A stretch of 35,763 nt of DNA, taken from the NCBI GenBank assembly GCA_018384065.1, contig JAHAYL010000059.1, positions 1 to 35,763 on the forward strand. Direction: 5' to 3'. Both the position numbers and the translations under genes were made by a program. The DNA comes from Oxalobacter sp. (lineage in GTDB: Bacteria; Pseudomonadota; Gammaproteobacteria; Burkholderiales; Burkholderiaceae_D). Each line of letters begins with the position of its first letter. Positions within the stretch are counted from its first letter, which is position 1. Shown here piece by piece: positions 1 to 8,596 of the stretch. The notes below the pieces were generated by a model, which saw only the letters and a program-made list of their open reading frames with translations, made no database searches and had not been told where the DNA came from.

Positions 1-52
1 CAAGAAAGGAAAGAAGATACAACGCATGCTTAAGGCTTTGTGACCGGATTGT

Positions 53-72
53 GGGGGACCGGGTGGTCCCCC
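53..72 (+). other. Hairpin in the 23S-5S rRNA spacer
   Basis: GGGGGACC (53-60) and GGTCCCCC (65-72) form a perfect 8-bp stem with a GGGT loop, ending 10 bases before the 5S rRNA. The first 82 bases show no recognisable 23S 3' end, so they are read as the 23S-5S spacer. A processing-site role for the stem is an inference from its position. Confidence 0.5.
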
Positions 73-82
73 TGAAGTTCAA

Positions 83-198
83 TGCCTGACGGCCATAGCA
101 GGGCGGTCCCACCCCTTCCCATCCCGAACAGGACCGTGAAACGCCCGTGCGCCGATGATAGTGCCGCAACCGGTGTGAAAGTAGGTCACTGTCAGGCA
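83..198 (+). rRNA. rrf: 5S ribosomal RNA
   Basis: This is the 5S RNA of the large ribosomal subunit, the last RNA of an rRNA operon whose 16S and 23S genes would lie to the left of the window. The ends TGCCTGAC (83-90) and GTCAGGCA (191-198) form the perfect helix I. Inside are the conserved 5S blocks CCCATCCCGAAC and GAAAGTAGG. The length of 116 bases is normal for Proteobacteria. An intrinsic terminator follows 12 bases later. The exact ends are taken from the helix and could be off by a base or two. Confidence 0.95.
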
Positions 199-210
199 GC
201 CCATATGAAG

Positions 211-244
211 GCCCCGCATCACATCCGATGCGGGGCTTTTGCTT
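211..244 (+). terminator. Intrinsic terminator of the rRNA operon
   Basis: GCCCCGCATC (211-220) pairs perfectly with GATGCGGGGC (227-236) around a 6-base loop and is followed by a T-rich run (237-240 and on). It lies just after the 5S gene on the same strand. Confidence 0.9.
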
Positions 245-379
245 TTCTGTGACATATACGCCTGAAAATAGGCATACCCTTCTTTTCCTTTTCCTGAAGA
301 CGTCACCCGGTTAAATCCTTGATGGTTTGCATAAAGGTTTCTTTAGCCGTATCTTTCCTGATATTTTTGAAGATGACGC
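245..379. other. Gene-free spacer between rRNA and tRNA-Lys terminators
   Basis: No coding frame with a plausible start or ribosome binding site and no structured RNA is visible here. The stretch separates two convergent stable-RNA transcription units. Confidence 0.6.
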
Positions 380-418
380 AAAAAAAATCCCTTGTTCCTG
401 TTTTCAGGAACAAGGGAT
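380..418 (-). terminator. Strong intrinsic terminator of tRNA-Lys, minus strand
   Basis: A perfect 14-bp stem (387-400 with 405-418) has a TTTT loop. On the minus strand it is followed by a run of eight T (complement of 380-387). It sits about 70 bases downstream of tRNA-Lys and points away from the 5S gene, so it ends the tRNA transcript and also insulates it from the rRNA operon. Confidence 0.85.
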
Positions 419-453
419 GGCAATATGAGATGGAAGAGAATGTAAATTGAGAA

Positions 454-487
454 AATAAAATCCACTGAAAAGTCAGCGGATTTTATT
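454..487 (-). terminator. Hairpin just downstream of tRNA-Lys
   Basis: AATAAAATCC (454-463) pairs with GGATTTTATT (478-487), with a short inner stem CTGA/TCAG (465-468, 473-476). On the minus strand it starts 1 base after the tRNA CCA end and runs into TTTTC. It could be a first, weaker terminator or a 3'-processing hairpin; the stronger terminator follows at 380-418. Confidence 0.55.
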
Positions 488-488
488 C

Positions 489-564
489 TGGTAGGTGGTG
501 GGAGGCTCGAACTCCCGACCAACGGATTAAAAGTCCGCTGCTCTACCAACTGAGCTAACCACCC
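489..564 (-). tRNA. tRNA-Lys (anticodon UUU)
   Basis: On the minus strand the gene begins GGGTGGTTAGCTCAG (acceptor and D arm). Its anticodon loop CTTTTAA gives anticodon UUU (lysine, codons AAA/AAG). The T arm is GGGAG-TTCGAGC-CTCCC, and the 3' end is ACCACCT, discriminator A and an encoded CCA (489-491). The 76-base length is standard. The first acceptor pair is G-U. A promoter lies 7 bases upstream and two hairpin terminators lie downstream, so this is a single-gene transcription unit. Confidence 0.97.
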
Positions 565-575
565 GAAAGCACTAA

Positions 576-604
576 ATTCTATGAGAAGTTTTTTAATCCG
601 TCAA
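576..604 (-). promoter_or_regulatory. Sigma-70-type promoter of tRNA-Lys
   Basis: On the minus strand there is a TTGACG -35 (599-604) and a TAGAAT -10 (576-581) with a 17-base spacer. The expected start is about 5 bases before the mature tRNA 5' end at 564. Confidence 0.8.
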
Positions 605-648
605 GAAGTTGGTAAAATAATGTATCATTTTTCCAAAAGGATAGAATA

Positions 649-683
649 GTCTTATCAGCGGTGTTCATCAAAACTGATAAGAC
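649..683 (+). promoter_or_regulatory. Perfect inverted repeat in the tsaD upstream region
   Basis: GTCTTATCAG (649-658) and CTGATAAGAC (674-683) are exact complements separated by 15 bases, ending 30 bases before the tsaD start codon. It could be an operator or a 5'-UTR hairpin. There is no T-run, so it is not a normal terminator. Confidence 0.5.
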
Positions 684-713
684 GCCTGTTTTCGACAAGG
701 ATTATCTTCCACT

Positions 714-1742
714 ATGATTGTTTTGGGCATTGAGTCATCCTGCGATGAAACGGGTATTGCATTGTATGACACAGAAAGAGGGTTGCTTTCACATGCACTC
801 TATTCACAGATAGCATTGCATGCCGAATATGGGGGAGTGGTGCCTGAACTTGCGTCCCGCGATCATATCCGCCGTATTGTCCCATTGCTGGAAGAGGTTT
901 TTGAAAAGGTATCTTTGAAACCATCTGACATTGATGCGGTTGCCTATACACAAGGACCGGGGTTGGCAGGCGCATTGCTTGTCGGCAGTTCTGTTGCTGC
1001 TGGTCTTGGTTTTGCCTTGGACAAGCCGTTGATTGGTGTCCATCATCTTGAAGGACATCTGCTGTCTCCCTTGCTGGCAAAGCATCCACCAACGTTCCCC
1101 TTTGTGGCACTGCTGGTTTCTGGTGGACATACCCAGCTGATGAAAGTCAGTGGTGTTGGGCAGTATGAACTGCTGGGAGAGACATTGGATGATGCTGCGG
1201 GAGAGGCATTCGATAAATCTGCAAAATTGTTGGGACTGCCCTATCCAGGAGGTCCAGAGATTTCAAGACTGGCGGAAAAGGGTGTTCCAGATGTTTTCAA
1301 GTTACCCCGTCCGATGCTGCATTCCAAGGACCTGAATTTCAGTTTCTCAGGATTGAAGACCGCTGTGCTGACTACTGTCAATAAACAGCAGCAGCCTTTG
1401 TCAGGAAGCGTCCGTGCTGATATTGCCAGGGGTTTTGTGGATGCGATTGTTGAAGTGCTGGAGGCAAAATGTGCAAAGGCATTGCGGCAGACCAGGTTGC
1501 GCCAGTTGGTCGTTGCAGGCGGTGTCGGTGCAAACAGGCAGTTGCGGACGGCTTTGGATAAGATGGCTGCCAGACGGCGCTGCAGGGTGTTCTATCCTGA
1601 TATTGAATTCTGTACTGATAATGGTGCGATGATTGCCTTTGCAGGTGCGATGCGTATCAAGGCAGATCCAGGCTGTGTGCACCGTACATATGGTTTCACT
1701 GTGCGGCCACGTTGGCCAATGGAAGAACTGACTGCTGCCTGA
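714..1742 (+). CDS. tsaD: tRNA N6-threonylcarbamoyladenosine transferase TsaD
   Basis: TsaD transfers the threonylcarbamoyl group from TC-AMP to A37 of tRNAs that read ANN codons, acting in the cytoplasm with TsaB and TsaE. The 342-residue protein has the usual length and the family N-terminus [14 protein letters not shown]. The metal-binding motif HHLEGH places H111 and H115 as in E. coli TsaD. The ASKHA nucleotide-binding segment [10 protein letters not shown] follows, and near the C-terminus is TDNGAMIA with the metal ligand D302. The ATG at 714 gives the family N-terminus exactly. It converges with ackA, with only 6 bases between the two stop codons and no obvious terminator in the gap. 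Confidence 0.97.
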   Translation: MIVLGIESSCDETGIALYDTERGLLSHALYSQIALHAEYGGVVPELASRDHIRRIVPLLEEVFEKVSLKPSDIDAVAYTQGPGLAGALLVGSSVAAGLGFALDKPLIGVHHLEGHLLSPLLAKHPPTFPFVALLVSGGHTQLMKVSGVGQYELLGETLDDAAGEAFDKSAKLLGLPYPGGPEISRLAEKGVPDVFKLPRPMLHSKDLNFSFSGLKTAVLTTVNKQQQPLSGSVRADIARGFVDAIVEVLEAKCAKALRQTRLRQLVVAGGVGANRQLRTALDKMAARRRCRVFYPDIEFCTDNGAMIAFAGAMRIKADPGCVHRTYGFTVRPRWPMEELTAA

Positions 1743-1748
1743 TTGCAG

Positions 1749-2975
1749 TCAGGCCGTTTTCTGTCTGTCATGCAGAGAGGCAAGCTGGGCACCATGCCGG
1801 GCAATCATCAGTTCCTCATAAGTTGGCAGGATCCAGACAGAAACACGGCTGCTTTCTGCGCTGATTTTCAGTTCTCCCAGGCGGTTTGCGCGTTCATCCA
1901 GTTCAATGCCGAGCCAATCCAGCTGTCTGCAGATTGCTTTCCGGATTTCAGGCGAGCGTTCACCGATTCCTGCTGTAAACACAAAAGTATCCAATCCGCC
2001 GCATGCGGCGGCAAGGGAGCCTGTTTCGCGTACGACACGATAGACAAACAAGTCCAATGCTTCCTTTGCTGAGGCTTCCTTGCTTGCTATCAGGTCACGG
2101 ACATCATTGCTGATGCCAGAGACACCCAACAGGCCAGAATCCTGGTACAGCAGCGTTTCCAGTTCCTTCGCTCCCATCTTTTCATGCTGTATCAGGTAAA
2201 GGATGACTCCTGGGTCAAGTTGACCGCATCGGGTACCCATCACCAGCCCATCCAGTGCGGAGAATCCCATGGTGGTTGCCACACTTTTACCATTCACCAT
2301 ACCGCACATGCTGGCACCGCTGCCTAGATGTGCGATGATGGTTTTACCCAAGGCTGCATGACGGTCAATGTATTTCAGTTCTTCACTGACATATTCAAAT
2401 GACAGTCCATGGAAACCATAGTGGATCAATCCCTTTTCAGACAGGGACCTGGGCAGGCCATACAGGCGTGAGATGGGCGGGTTCGTCTTATGGAAAGAAG
2501 TATCGAAACAGACAACCTGGCATAGTCCTGGGTAACGTTCAATGATAGCGTCAATGACCTGTAGGATACGGGGTTGGTGCAGTGGAGCCAATGGAACCAA
2601 TGTCCGCATTTCTGCAAGGACTTCGGGTGTGACAATGACCGGTTCATCGTACAGTGTGCCGCCATGCAGCATACGGTGGCCGACAGCGCTCAGATGGTTG
2701 GGGGCAAGGAAACGCTCAATCCATTCAATCAGGAATGACAGCAGGGTATCCAGTTTGGCAGGATATTCCCAACGGTGTCCATCCATGCGGTACAGGTCGC
2801 TGTCATAGGCGGTGAAAGAGGGGGATGGACTACCGATTCCCTCAATTCCCCCGCTTGTCTGCCGTTCCAGACGGCCGTCATCGGTTTCTGCGAAGAGTGA
2901 ATACTTCAGGCTGGAAGAACCTGCATTGAGGACAGCAAAGAAACGCTGGTCAGAAGGCGTATTGGCGGTTTTCAT
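1749..2975 (-). CDS. ackA: Acetate kinase
   Basis: Acetate kinase interconverts acetate plus ATP and acetyl phosphate plus ADP, linking acetate to acetyl-CoA through phosphotransacetylase. Family motifs appear in order: LNAGSSSLKYSLF near the N-terminus, GHRMLHGG, CFDTSFH, HLGSGASM, GLVMGTRCGQLDPG, and FTAGIGERSPEIR near the C-terminus. The length of 408 residues fits the family. I prefer the ATG at 2975 because GGGAAG lies 7 bases upstream; an in-frame ATG at 2990 would add five residues but has no Shine-Dalgarno sequence. No pta gene is adjacent, which is unusual since ackA-pta operons are common; pta may be elsewhere. Together with malate synthase G in this window it fits acetate assimilation (inference). 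Confidence 0.95.
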   Translation of the reverse strand: MKTANTPSDQRFFAVLNAGSSSLKYSLFAETDDGRLERQTSGGIEGIGSPSPSFTAYDSDLYRMDGHRWEYPAKLDTLLSFLIEWIERFLAPNHLSAVGHRMLHGGTLYDEPVIVTPEVLAEMRTLVPLAPLHQPRILQVIDAIIERYPGLCQVVCFDTSFHKTNPPISRLYGLPRSLSEKGLIHYGFHGLSFEYVSEELKYIDRHAALGKTIIAHLGSGASMCGMVNGKSVATTMGFSALDGLVMGTRCGQLDPGVILYLIQHEKMGAKELETLLYQDSGLLGVSGISNDVRDLIASKEASAKEALDLFVYRVVRETGSLAAACGGLDTFVFTAGIGERSPEIRKAICRQLDWLGIELDERANRLGELKISAESSRVSVWILPTYEELMIARHGAQLASLHDRQKTA

Positions 2976-3180
2976 CAAAAGGCTTCCCATGCAGGCTGTC
3001 GATGGAGTATGTCTGGGGAAATATCATTCATCAGACAACTATATGATAACAGCCATCTGGAAACATACGCATGGTTTTCCGATGGGCAGTCTTGATGAGG
3101 AGGTTGGCTTGGCCAGATGTTTCCTTTTGAAGGTGTTCGATGGATATGGAATCCCGGGCATGGCGTGGTATCCTTGCACT

Positions 3181-3226
3181 GTTTGATGAAATCAAACTAT
3201 TGTTTTAATGTGAATTCAGATATAAT
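3181..3226 (+). promoter_or_regulatory. Promoter of the rpsP operon with upstream palindrome
   Basis: A consensus TATAAT (3221-3226) lies 39 bases before the rpsP start. A TTGTTT (3200-3205) could be the -35, but the spacer is a short 15 bases. Just upstream is a perfect palindrome, GTTTGAT-GAA-ATCAAAC (3181-3197), overlapping where an activator or UP element would bind. The palindrome is seen; its role is unknown. Confidence 0.65.
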
Positions 3227-3264
3227 CATCTGATTTTTCCGTTTAAACTTTTTTTGGAAGACTT

Positions 3265-3501
3265 ATGGTCGTTATTCGTTTAGCTCGTGGTGGCGCCAAG
3301 AAGCGTCCTTTTTACCAGATTGTTGCAACTGATTCCCGTAACCGCCGCGATGGCCGTTTCATTGAACGTCTGGGTTACTACAATCCATTCGCAACTGAAA
3401 ATGAACAGCGTGTTGTCGTTGCCGCTGACCGCTTGGCTTACTGGCAGGGTGTCGGTGCGAAACTGTCTGATACGGTAGCACGTCTGGTTGCTGCCCAGTA
3501 A
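3265..3501 (+). CDS. rpsP: 30S ribosomal protein S16
   Basis: S16 is a primary 16S-binding protein of the small ribosomal subunit body. The 78-residue product starts [17 protein letters not shown], the hallmark bS16 N-terminus, and contains [14 protein letters not shown]. The length is typical. A GGAAG Shine-Dalgarno sequence lies 5 bases upstream of the ATG. It is the first gene of the conserved rpsP-rimM-trmD-rplS operon and has the promoter described at 3181-3226. Confidence 0.98.
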   Translation: MVVIRLARGGAKKRPFYQIVATDSRNRRDGRFIERLGYYNPFATENEQRVVVAADRLAYWQGVGAKLSDTVARLVAAQ

Positions 3502-3525
3502 CCGGCTGGCATATCCGTCAGGAAA

Positions 3526-4062
3526 TTGAAAACAGACCGCCAGCAGATTCCCGAAGACCTCGTTGAGGTCGGACATGTCAGTGGTGCATACGGCATCCGT
3601 GGATGGATAAGGATAAGACCTTATTCAGCGGATGCCGAAGCTTTGCTGACTGCCGGTAAATGGTGGCTTGACAAGCCGGTTCTCCATGAGGTCACGGCTG
3701 TCCAGGCCAGATGGCAGGGCGATGGGATTGTCGCCTGTCTCGAAGGGATGTCAGACAGGAATGCGGCAGAAGCCTTGCGGGGGGCTGTTGTCAGGATATC
3801 AAGGGCGGATTTTCCTGCCCTTGAAGAAAATGAATATTACTGGGTAGACCTGATTGGTCTGGATGCCATCAATAAGCAGGGCATCCGTCTTGGAGCCGTA
3901 TCCAACCTGATTGACAACGGTGTCCACCCCATTCTCCAGGTGCAGGCAGAATTGCCTGATGGCAGGCAAAAAGAACTGCTGATTCCATTTGTCGACAGTT
4001 ATGTCGGTGACATTGATATGGACAAAGGGACCATCGCTGTCGATTGGGAACTGGATTACTGA
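3526..4062 (+). CDS. rimM: Ribosome maturation factor RimM
   Basis: RimM helps mature the 3' domain of 16S rRNA in the 30S subunit and binds S19. The 178-residue protein has the N-terminal RimM beta-barrel (VGHVSGAYGIRGWIRI, about residues 16-31) and the C-terminal PRC-barrel (YYWVDLIGLDA through LLIPFVDSYV). The start is TTG at 3526. The frame is closed upstream by the rpsP stop codon, no ATG or GTG lies between, and AGGAAA is directly before it. It is 24 bases downstream of rpsP and clearly co-transcribed. Confidence 0.96.
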   Translation: MKTDRQQIPEDLVEVGHVSGAYGIRGWIRIRPYSADAEALLTAGKWWLDKPVLHEVTAVQARWQGDGIVACLEGMSDRNAAEALRGAVVRISRADFPALEENEYYWVDLIGLDAINKQGIRLGAVSNLIDNGVHPILQVQAELPDGRQKELLIPFVDSYVGDIDMDKGTIAVDWELDY

Positions 4063-4101
4063 AACGGGTTTCCCGTTCCGGATTTTTCCATTGAAGGACT
4101 G

Positions 4102-4857
4102 ATGATGCAGTTTGATGCAGTTTCCATTTTTCCTGAAATGTTTTCTGCGTTGACTGAAGCGGGGATTACCCATCGGGCATTCAGCGGTGGGATCTGCCAG
4201 CTCAAGGTGTGGAATCCAAGGGATTTCACCGAGGATGCCCGTAGGACAGTGGATGACCGTCCTTATGGGGGAGGTCCGGGTATGGTCATGATGGCAGAAC
4301 CGTTGGAGCGGGCCATCCATGCTGCACAGGAACGGCAACAGGCTGCTGGAATCAGGAAACCTTTCGTCATTTACATGTCTCCACAGGGGAAGCCACTGAC
4401 TCATGAGAAAGTGGTGGCACTGGCGCAGGAACCAGGATTGGTCATACTCTGTGGACGGTATGAAGCTGTTGACCAGCGCCTGTTGGACAGGCTGGTCGAT
4501 GAAGAAATCAGTATCGGAGATTTTGTCCTTTCCGGGGGCGAGATTCCTGCTATGGCATTGATGGATGCAGTTATCCGTCAATTGCCGGGAGCCCTGCACG
4601 ACGGTCAGTCGGCGCAGGAAGACAGTTTTGTTTCAGGCATCCTTGATTGCCCGCATTACACCCGCCCTCCTGAATATCGTGGTGTACCGGTGCCACCGGT
4701 GCTGATGAGTGGCAACCATGGTGAAATCGCACTGTGGCGCCGCAGGCAGGCATTGCTGATGACCAAAACAAAACGTCCTGATTTGCTTGAAAAGGCGGAA
4801 AGGGAAGGAACGCTGTCAGAAAGAGACAGAAAATTTCTGGAAGACAGCAGTATGTAG
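4102..4857 (+). CDS. trmD: tRNA (guanine-N1-)-methyltransferase TrmD
   Basis: TrmD uses S-adenosylmethionine to methylate N1 of G37 in tRNAs, preventing +1 frameshifting. The 251-residue protein has the SPOUT trefoil-knot signatures YGGGPGMVM (residues 55-63), [11 protein letters not shown] (116-126) and [11 protein letters not shown] (137-147). There are two adjacent ATG codons (4102 and 4105) after GAAGGACTG; either may be used. It is 39 bases after rimM in the same operon. The 117-base gap to rplS contains a weak 5-bp hairpin (4874-4887) followed by TTTT, which might reduce read-through. Confidence 0.97.
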   Translation: MMQFDAVSIFPEMFSALTEAGITHRAFSGGICQLKVWNPRDFTEDARRTVDDRPYGGGPGMVMMAEPLERAIHAAQERQQAAGIRKPFVIYMSPQGKPLTHEKVVALAQEPGLVILCGRYEAVDQRLLDRLVDEEISIGDFVLSGGEIPAMALMDAVIRQLPGALHDGQSAQEDSFVSGILDCPHYTRPPEYRGVPVPPVLMSGNHGEIALWRRRQALLMTKTKRPDLLEKAEREGTLSERDRKFLEDSSM

Positions 4858-4974
4858 TACAATACAAAGCTCTGTGGATTTTTCCACTTTTATAAACCGT
4901 CATCCTATACCGGGCATCAGTCTGCAAGGGGCAGATAAAACAACAGCGCCGGCATGATGATTTTAGGAGTCAAA

Positions 4975-5349
4975 ATGAACCTGATTGATCAGTTAGAAAA
5001 AGAAGAAATGGAACGTCTGGGCAAAGATATCCCTGAATTTGCCCCTGGCGATACCGTTGTAGTCAACGTTCTGGTTGTTGAAGGCAACCGTAAACGTGCC
5101 CAGGCATATGAAGGCGTTGTGATTTCCCGCCGTAACCGTGGCCTGAATTCAAACTTCATCGTCCGTAAGATTTCCTCTGGGGAAGGTGTTGAACGTACAT
5201 TCCAGCTGTATTCCCCACTTATCGAGTCCATCAAAGTCAAACGCCGTGGCGATGTCCGCCGTGCAAAACTGTTCTACCTGCGTGGACTTACCGGTAAGGC
5301 AGCCCGTATCAAGGAAAAACTGCCAACCCGCAAAGCAAACGCTGCTTGA
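4975..5349 (+). CDS. rplS: 50S ribosomal protein L19
   Basis: L19 lies at the 30S-50S interface. The 124-residue protein shows the bL19 core: [42 protein letters not shown] and [17 protein letters not shown]. The ATG at 4975 is chosen because TTTAGGAG lies 5 bases upstream and the product then starts MNLIDQLE as in other L19 proteins; an upstream in-frame ATG (4954) would add seven atypical residues. It is the last gene of the rpsP operon and is followed by an intrinsic terminator. Confidence 0.97.
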   Translation: MNLIDQLEKEEMERLGKDIPEFAPGDTVVVNVLVVEGNRKRAQAYEGVVISRRNRGLNSNFIVRKISSGEGVERTFQLYSPLIESIKVKRRGDVRRAKLFYLRGLTGKAARIKEKLPTRKANAA

Positions 5350-5372
5350 TTATTGCGTGGAAGATGATTCAG

Positions 5373-5401
5373 AGGGGACGTCCAGGATGTCCCCTTTTTT
5401 T
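5373..5401 (+). terminator. Intrinsic terminator after rplS
   Basis: AGGGGAC (5373-5379) pairs with GTCCCCT (5389-5395), followed by seven T. It lies 24 bases after the rplS stop and only 19 bases before the Nudix gene start, so that gene depends on read-through or on a promoter hidden in this short gap. Confidence 0.85.
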
Positions 5402-5419
5402 GTGTCATATGCAGTTGTT

Positions 5420-6085
5420 ATGACAAGCAAATTCATTGATCCGACCATTCAGCCTGTTGATGCCATCGCGGAAGGGGCTCCCGTATCAGGAGACCGGTTG
5501 ACCGCAGAGGCGTTGCGCCGGCGTTTTGCTTTTCCGCCTGAATGGCAGCCGGAAGTCAGGGGGGAAAAGCGGTTTGTTGACCGTGATTGGCAGTCTGCGG
5601 CTGTACTTGTTCCATTGGTTGACCATCCAGAAGGGATGTCTGTACTGCTGACACAGCGTTCCATGCGCCTGAAGGACCATCCTGGTCAGATCAGTTTTCC
5701 TGGAGGGCGGGTTGATGAGGAAGACGACACGCACATTGAGACTGCTCTCCGGGAAGCAAAAGAAGAAATCGGTATCGACCGTGACCGGGTCGAGATTCTT
5801 GGATTGATGCCGGAATACCGGACAGGAAGTGGTTTCAAGGTCATTCCTGTTGTTTCCATTGTCCATCCCCCCTTTGAGATAAGCCTCAACAAGCGTGAGG
5901 TCGAAGATGCTTTTGAACTGCCGTTCTCATTTTTCATGAACGGTACGAACTACCAGATCCGTTCCGCTTATTTCCCCAATGCGTTGGGCAAGCGTCAGTT
6001 CTATACCATCCCATGCAACGGGCGTTTTGTCTGGGGTGCCACAGCAGCGATGCTGCGTAATCTGTACCATTTCATCCGTGCCTGA
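5420..6085 (+). CDS. Nudix hydrolase, CoA pyrophosphatase (NudL/YeaB) type
   Basis: The protein is predicted to hydrolyse coenzyme A or its derivatives to 4'-phosphopantetheine and ADP. It carries the NudL-family signature LLTQRSMRLKDHPGQ (the UPF0035 motif) directly followed by ISFPGGRVDEED, and the Nudix catalytic helix ALREAKEEIGI. The start at 5420 is the first ATG after rplS and gives 221 residues, close to or slightly longer than E. coli NudL. The frame continues upstream into rplS but is not coding there. No good Shine-Dalgarno sequence is visible. It lies between the rplS terminator and relA. The exact substrate is inferred from family. Confidence 0.88.
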   Translation: MTSKFIDPTIQPVDAIAEGAPVSGDRLTAEALRRRFAFPPEWQPEVRGEKRFVDRDWQSAAVLVPLVDHPEGMSVLLTQRSMRLKDHPGQISFPGGRVDEEDDTHIETALREAKEEIGIDRDRVEILGLMPEYRTGSGFKVIPVVSIVHPPFEISLNKREVEDAFELPFSFFMNGTNYQIRSAYFPNALGKRQFYTIPCNGRFVWGATAAMLRNLYHFIRA

Positions 6086-6127
6086 TTTCCGGATTTTCCA
6101 AGAGTAGCCGATAATCGGCAACAACTG

Positions 6128-6156
6128 TTGATTCCCTGCTATGGAACAGCTATTGT
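6128..6156 (+). promoter_or_regulatory. Candidate promoter of relA
   Basis: TTGATT (6128-6133) and TATTGT (6151-6156) are separated by 17 bases, about 80 bases upstream of the relA start. Two short palindromes (GCCGA-TAA-TCGGC and CAACA-AC-TGTTG) lie just upstream and overlap the -35 side. Confidence 0.5.
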
Positions 6157-6238
6157 ATTGCTATAGGGGCTGTCTGTTCCTGACAGTGTTTTCCATATGA
6201 TTTTCCCTGCATACTGCAGGTGAAAGACAGGGGGGAAA

Positions 6239-8467
6239 ATGGTTTCTTCAGTATTGATCAACGATTCGCTCGAAAATCTTACGGCTGGACTGTCCAAGGC
6301 AGATGGACAGTCTGTCATGGATGCTTTTGAGTTTGTCAAATCAACCTGCCCAGACACTACCGTTGTCTGTGGACAGTCAGGCGTGGAATTTGTCAAGAAT
6401 ATCGGGTTGATCCTGGCTGAACTGAATACTGATGCCCAGACGCGTATTGCCGGGATGGTGACATTGGTATCGGAATATCATCCAGAGGCATTGGAAAAAA
6501 TTGAACCCCGGTTTGGTGCTGATGTTTTCAATCTGGTTGACAGCCTGAGAAAACTCCTGAAGCTCAAGGACCTCACCGGTGGGCTTGAAGAGATGGCTCG
6601 GGGGAAGAATGCAGCGCAGATCCGGAAAGCGCAGGCGGAAACCCTCCGTAAGATGCTGCTTGCGATGGCATCCGACATGCGGGTTGTCATGATCCGGTTG
6701 GCTGTCCGTATGGCTTCCCTGCGTTATTTCGCCAAAATCAAGGCGGAAAGTGAAGTCAGCCAGCAGTATGCCAAAGAGACCCTCGAGATTTATGCACCGC
6801 TTGCCAACCGGTTGGGTATCTGGCAGGTCAAATGGGAGCTGGAAGACCTGGCTTTCCGTTTCGTCAATCCAGAGGCTTACCGCAATATCGCCAAAAGCCT
6901 TGAAGAAAAACGTACTGAGCGTGAAGCATTCATCCAGCATATCATGACCCGGTTGCGGAAAGAGCTGGATAAGGAAGGGATTAAGGCGCAGGTGGCAGGC
7001 CGACCGAAACACATCTACAGCATTTACAACAAGATGCGGGGTAAATCCCTGGATTTCTCAAATCTCTATGACCTGCGCGCATTCCGTGTCATCGTCTCGG
7101 ATGTCAAGACCTGTTTTACCGTCCTGGATATCATCCATCGGCTTTGGAATCCAATCCTCAAGGAATTCGATGATTACATCTCCAGGCCAAAACCCAATGG
7201 TTACCAGTCATTGCATACCGTTGTCGTTGCAGAGAATGGGCAGCCGTTTGAAGTCCAGATCCGTACAGAGGAGATGCACCGCTTGGCGGAATTCGGGGTT
7301 GCGGCGCACTGGCGCTACAAGGAGTCTGGTGGCTCTACTTTTGTGGCACAGCGCTACGATGAAAAGATTTCTTTCCTGCGTCAGCTGCTTTCTTGGAAAA
7401 CAGAAGTCGGTGATGCGGTGGCAGAAGAGGGGTCGCACAAGGAATGGACAGAAAAAATCAAGTCTGCCACATTGGATGACCGTATCTATGTCCTGACACC
7501 GCAGGCACGGGTCATTGACCTGCCACGTGGCGCGACGCCGATTGACTTTGCCTATCAGGTCCATACCGATGTCGGTCACCGTTGCCGGGGAGCGCGCGTA
7601 GATGGTGCGATGGTTCCATTGAATACCCCATTGAAAAGTGGACAGACCGTTGAAATCATTACAGCCAAAGGCGCTTCAGGCAATATCGGTCCTTCCCGGG
7701 ACTGGTTGAGCCCGGGGTATGCTGTCAATCCAAGGACACATACCAAAATCCGTGCATGGTTCAATGGCAAGGAATACGAGGAAACCGTCAATAATGGCCG
7801 GATTGCCCTTGAAAAACAGCTTCAGCGGGAAGGCAAGACAGCTGTCAATCTGGAAGATCTGGCAAAGAAACTCCAGTTCCAGAAAATTGAAGAACTCTTT
7901 TTTGCGATAGGTAAAGAAAAGGTCACACAGAAAGCTATTGAACTGGCGTTGAACGGACAGGCGGAACCGCAGAATGAAGAACATAGCGGGGAAGATATTA
8001 TCCGTAAAAGCCGGTCAGATGGTAAGTCTGGCGTTCTGGTTGTTGGTACGGAAGGGGTGCTTACACAGCTTGCGCGTTGCTGCCGTCCAGTGCCGCCTGA
8101 TGAAATCGTTGGCTTCGTGACGCGGGGCAAAGGGGTTTCCATCCACCGGCTTGATTGCAAGAACTTCCTGGATATGGCCCGGCATGCGCCTGAACGCATC
8201 ATCCAGACTGATTGGGGAACCCAGAAAGCGGATGCAGTCTACCCCGTTGACATTTATGTCCAGGCAAATGACCGCCAGGGGCTGCTCAGGGATATTTCCG
8301 ACATCTTTACGCGTGAGAAACTCAACGTGACCGGCGTCCATACCCAAAGCAGCAAAGGCATAGCGAAAATGACCTTCACTGTGGAGGTTTCCAATACAGA
8401 ATGGCTCAAACGGTCAATGAAACTGATCCGTGAAGTCAAGGGGGTTTCGACAGTCACCCGTTGTTGA
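6239..8467 (+). CDS. relA: GTP pyrophosphokinase RelA, (p)ppGpp synthetase I
   Basis: RelA makes (p)ppGpp from ATP and GTP/GDP when uncharged tRNA enters the ribosome. The 742-residue protein has a degenerate N-terminal hydrolase domain in which the catalytic HD motif is missing (residues about 60-110). The synthetase domain is at about 240-355 with GRPKHIYSIYNKM, EFDDYI (309-314) and NGYQSLHTVV. A TGS domain follows from about 414 (DRIYVLTPQARVIDLPRGAT), and there is a C-terminal ACT domain. EFDD is the acidic ExDD form of RelA, not the RxKD form of SpoT/Rel, so it should be synthetase-only. GGGGGG lies 3 bases before the ATG. No gene with spoT features is in the window. Confidence 0.96.
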   Translation: MVSSVLINDSLENLTAGLSKADGQSVMDAFEFVKSTCPDTTVVCGQSGVEFVKNIGLILAELNTDAQTRIAGMVTLVSEYHPEALEKIEPRFGADVFNLVDSLRKLLKLKDLTGGLEEMARGKNAAQIRKAQAETLRKMLLAMASDMRVVMIRLAVRMASLRYFAKIKAESEVSQQYAKETLEIYAPLANRLGIWQVKWELEDLAFRFVNPEAYRNIAKSLEEKRTEREAFIQHIMTRLRKELDKEGIKAQVAGRPKHIYSIYNKMRGKSLDFSNLYDLRAFRVIVSDVKTCFTVLDIIHRLWNPILKEFDDYISRPKPNGYQSLHTVVVAENGQPFEVQIRTEEMHRLAEFGVAAHWRYKESGGSTFVAQRYDEKISFLRQLLSWKTEVGDAVAEEGSHKEWTEKIKSATLDDRIYVLTPQARVIDLPRGATPIDFAYQVHTDVGHRCRGARVDGAMVPLNTPLKSGQTVEIITAKGASGNIGPSRDWLSPGYAVNPRTHTKIRAWFNGKEYEETVNNGRIALEKQLQREGKTAVNLEDLAKKLQFQKIEELFFAIGKEKVTQKAIELALNGQAEPQNEEHSGEDIIRKSRSDGKSGVLVVGTEGVLTQLARCCRPVPPDEIVGFVTRGKGVSIHRLDCKNFLDMARHAPERIIQTDWGTQKADAVYPVDIYVQANDRQGLLRDISDIFTREKLNVTGVHTQSSKGIAKMTFTVEVSNTEWLKRSMKLIREVKGVSTVTRC

Positions 8468-8512
8468 TAGAGAGGGTGGATTCCTCAAAAGGCAAGGATG
8501 TACAGAGGTTTT

Positions 8513-8559
8513 TTGAGAATACTGCCAGTCATGGTATATTTACTCTTCTGACTGGCAGT
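8513..8559 (+). promoter_or_regulatory. Promoter with -10 inside a perfect 11-bp inverted repeat
   Basis: TTGAGA (8513-8518) and TATATT (8535-8540) with a 16-base spacer make a plausible promoter for the small membrane protein gene. ACTGCCAGTCA (8521-8531) and TGACTGGCAGT (8549-8559) are exact complements that bracket the -10 and the likely start site. This layout is typical of a repressor operator; as RNA only the right arm would be transcribed. The repressor is unknown. Confidence 0.55.
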
Positions 8560-8596
8560 GTATGCTGTCTCTGTACACCGTTTCGCAGGCAATGCA

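Noticed and set aside
1-52. 3' end of 23S rRNA
   Set aside because: No recognisable 23S terminal sequence is present; the stretch fits the 23S-5S spacer better.
2812-3186. A plus-strand frame between ackA and rpsP
   Set aside because: Half of it is antisense to ackA and the remainder covers the rpsP promoter region. There is no recognisable protein.
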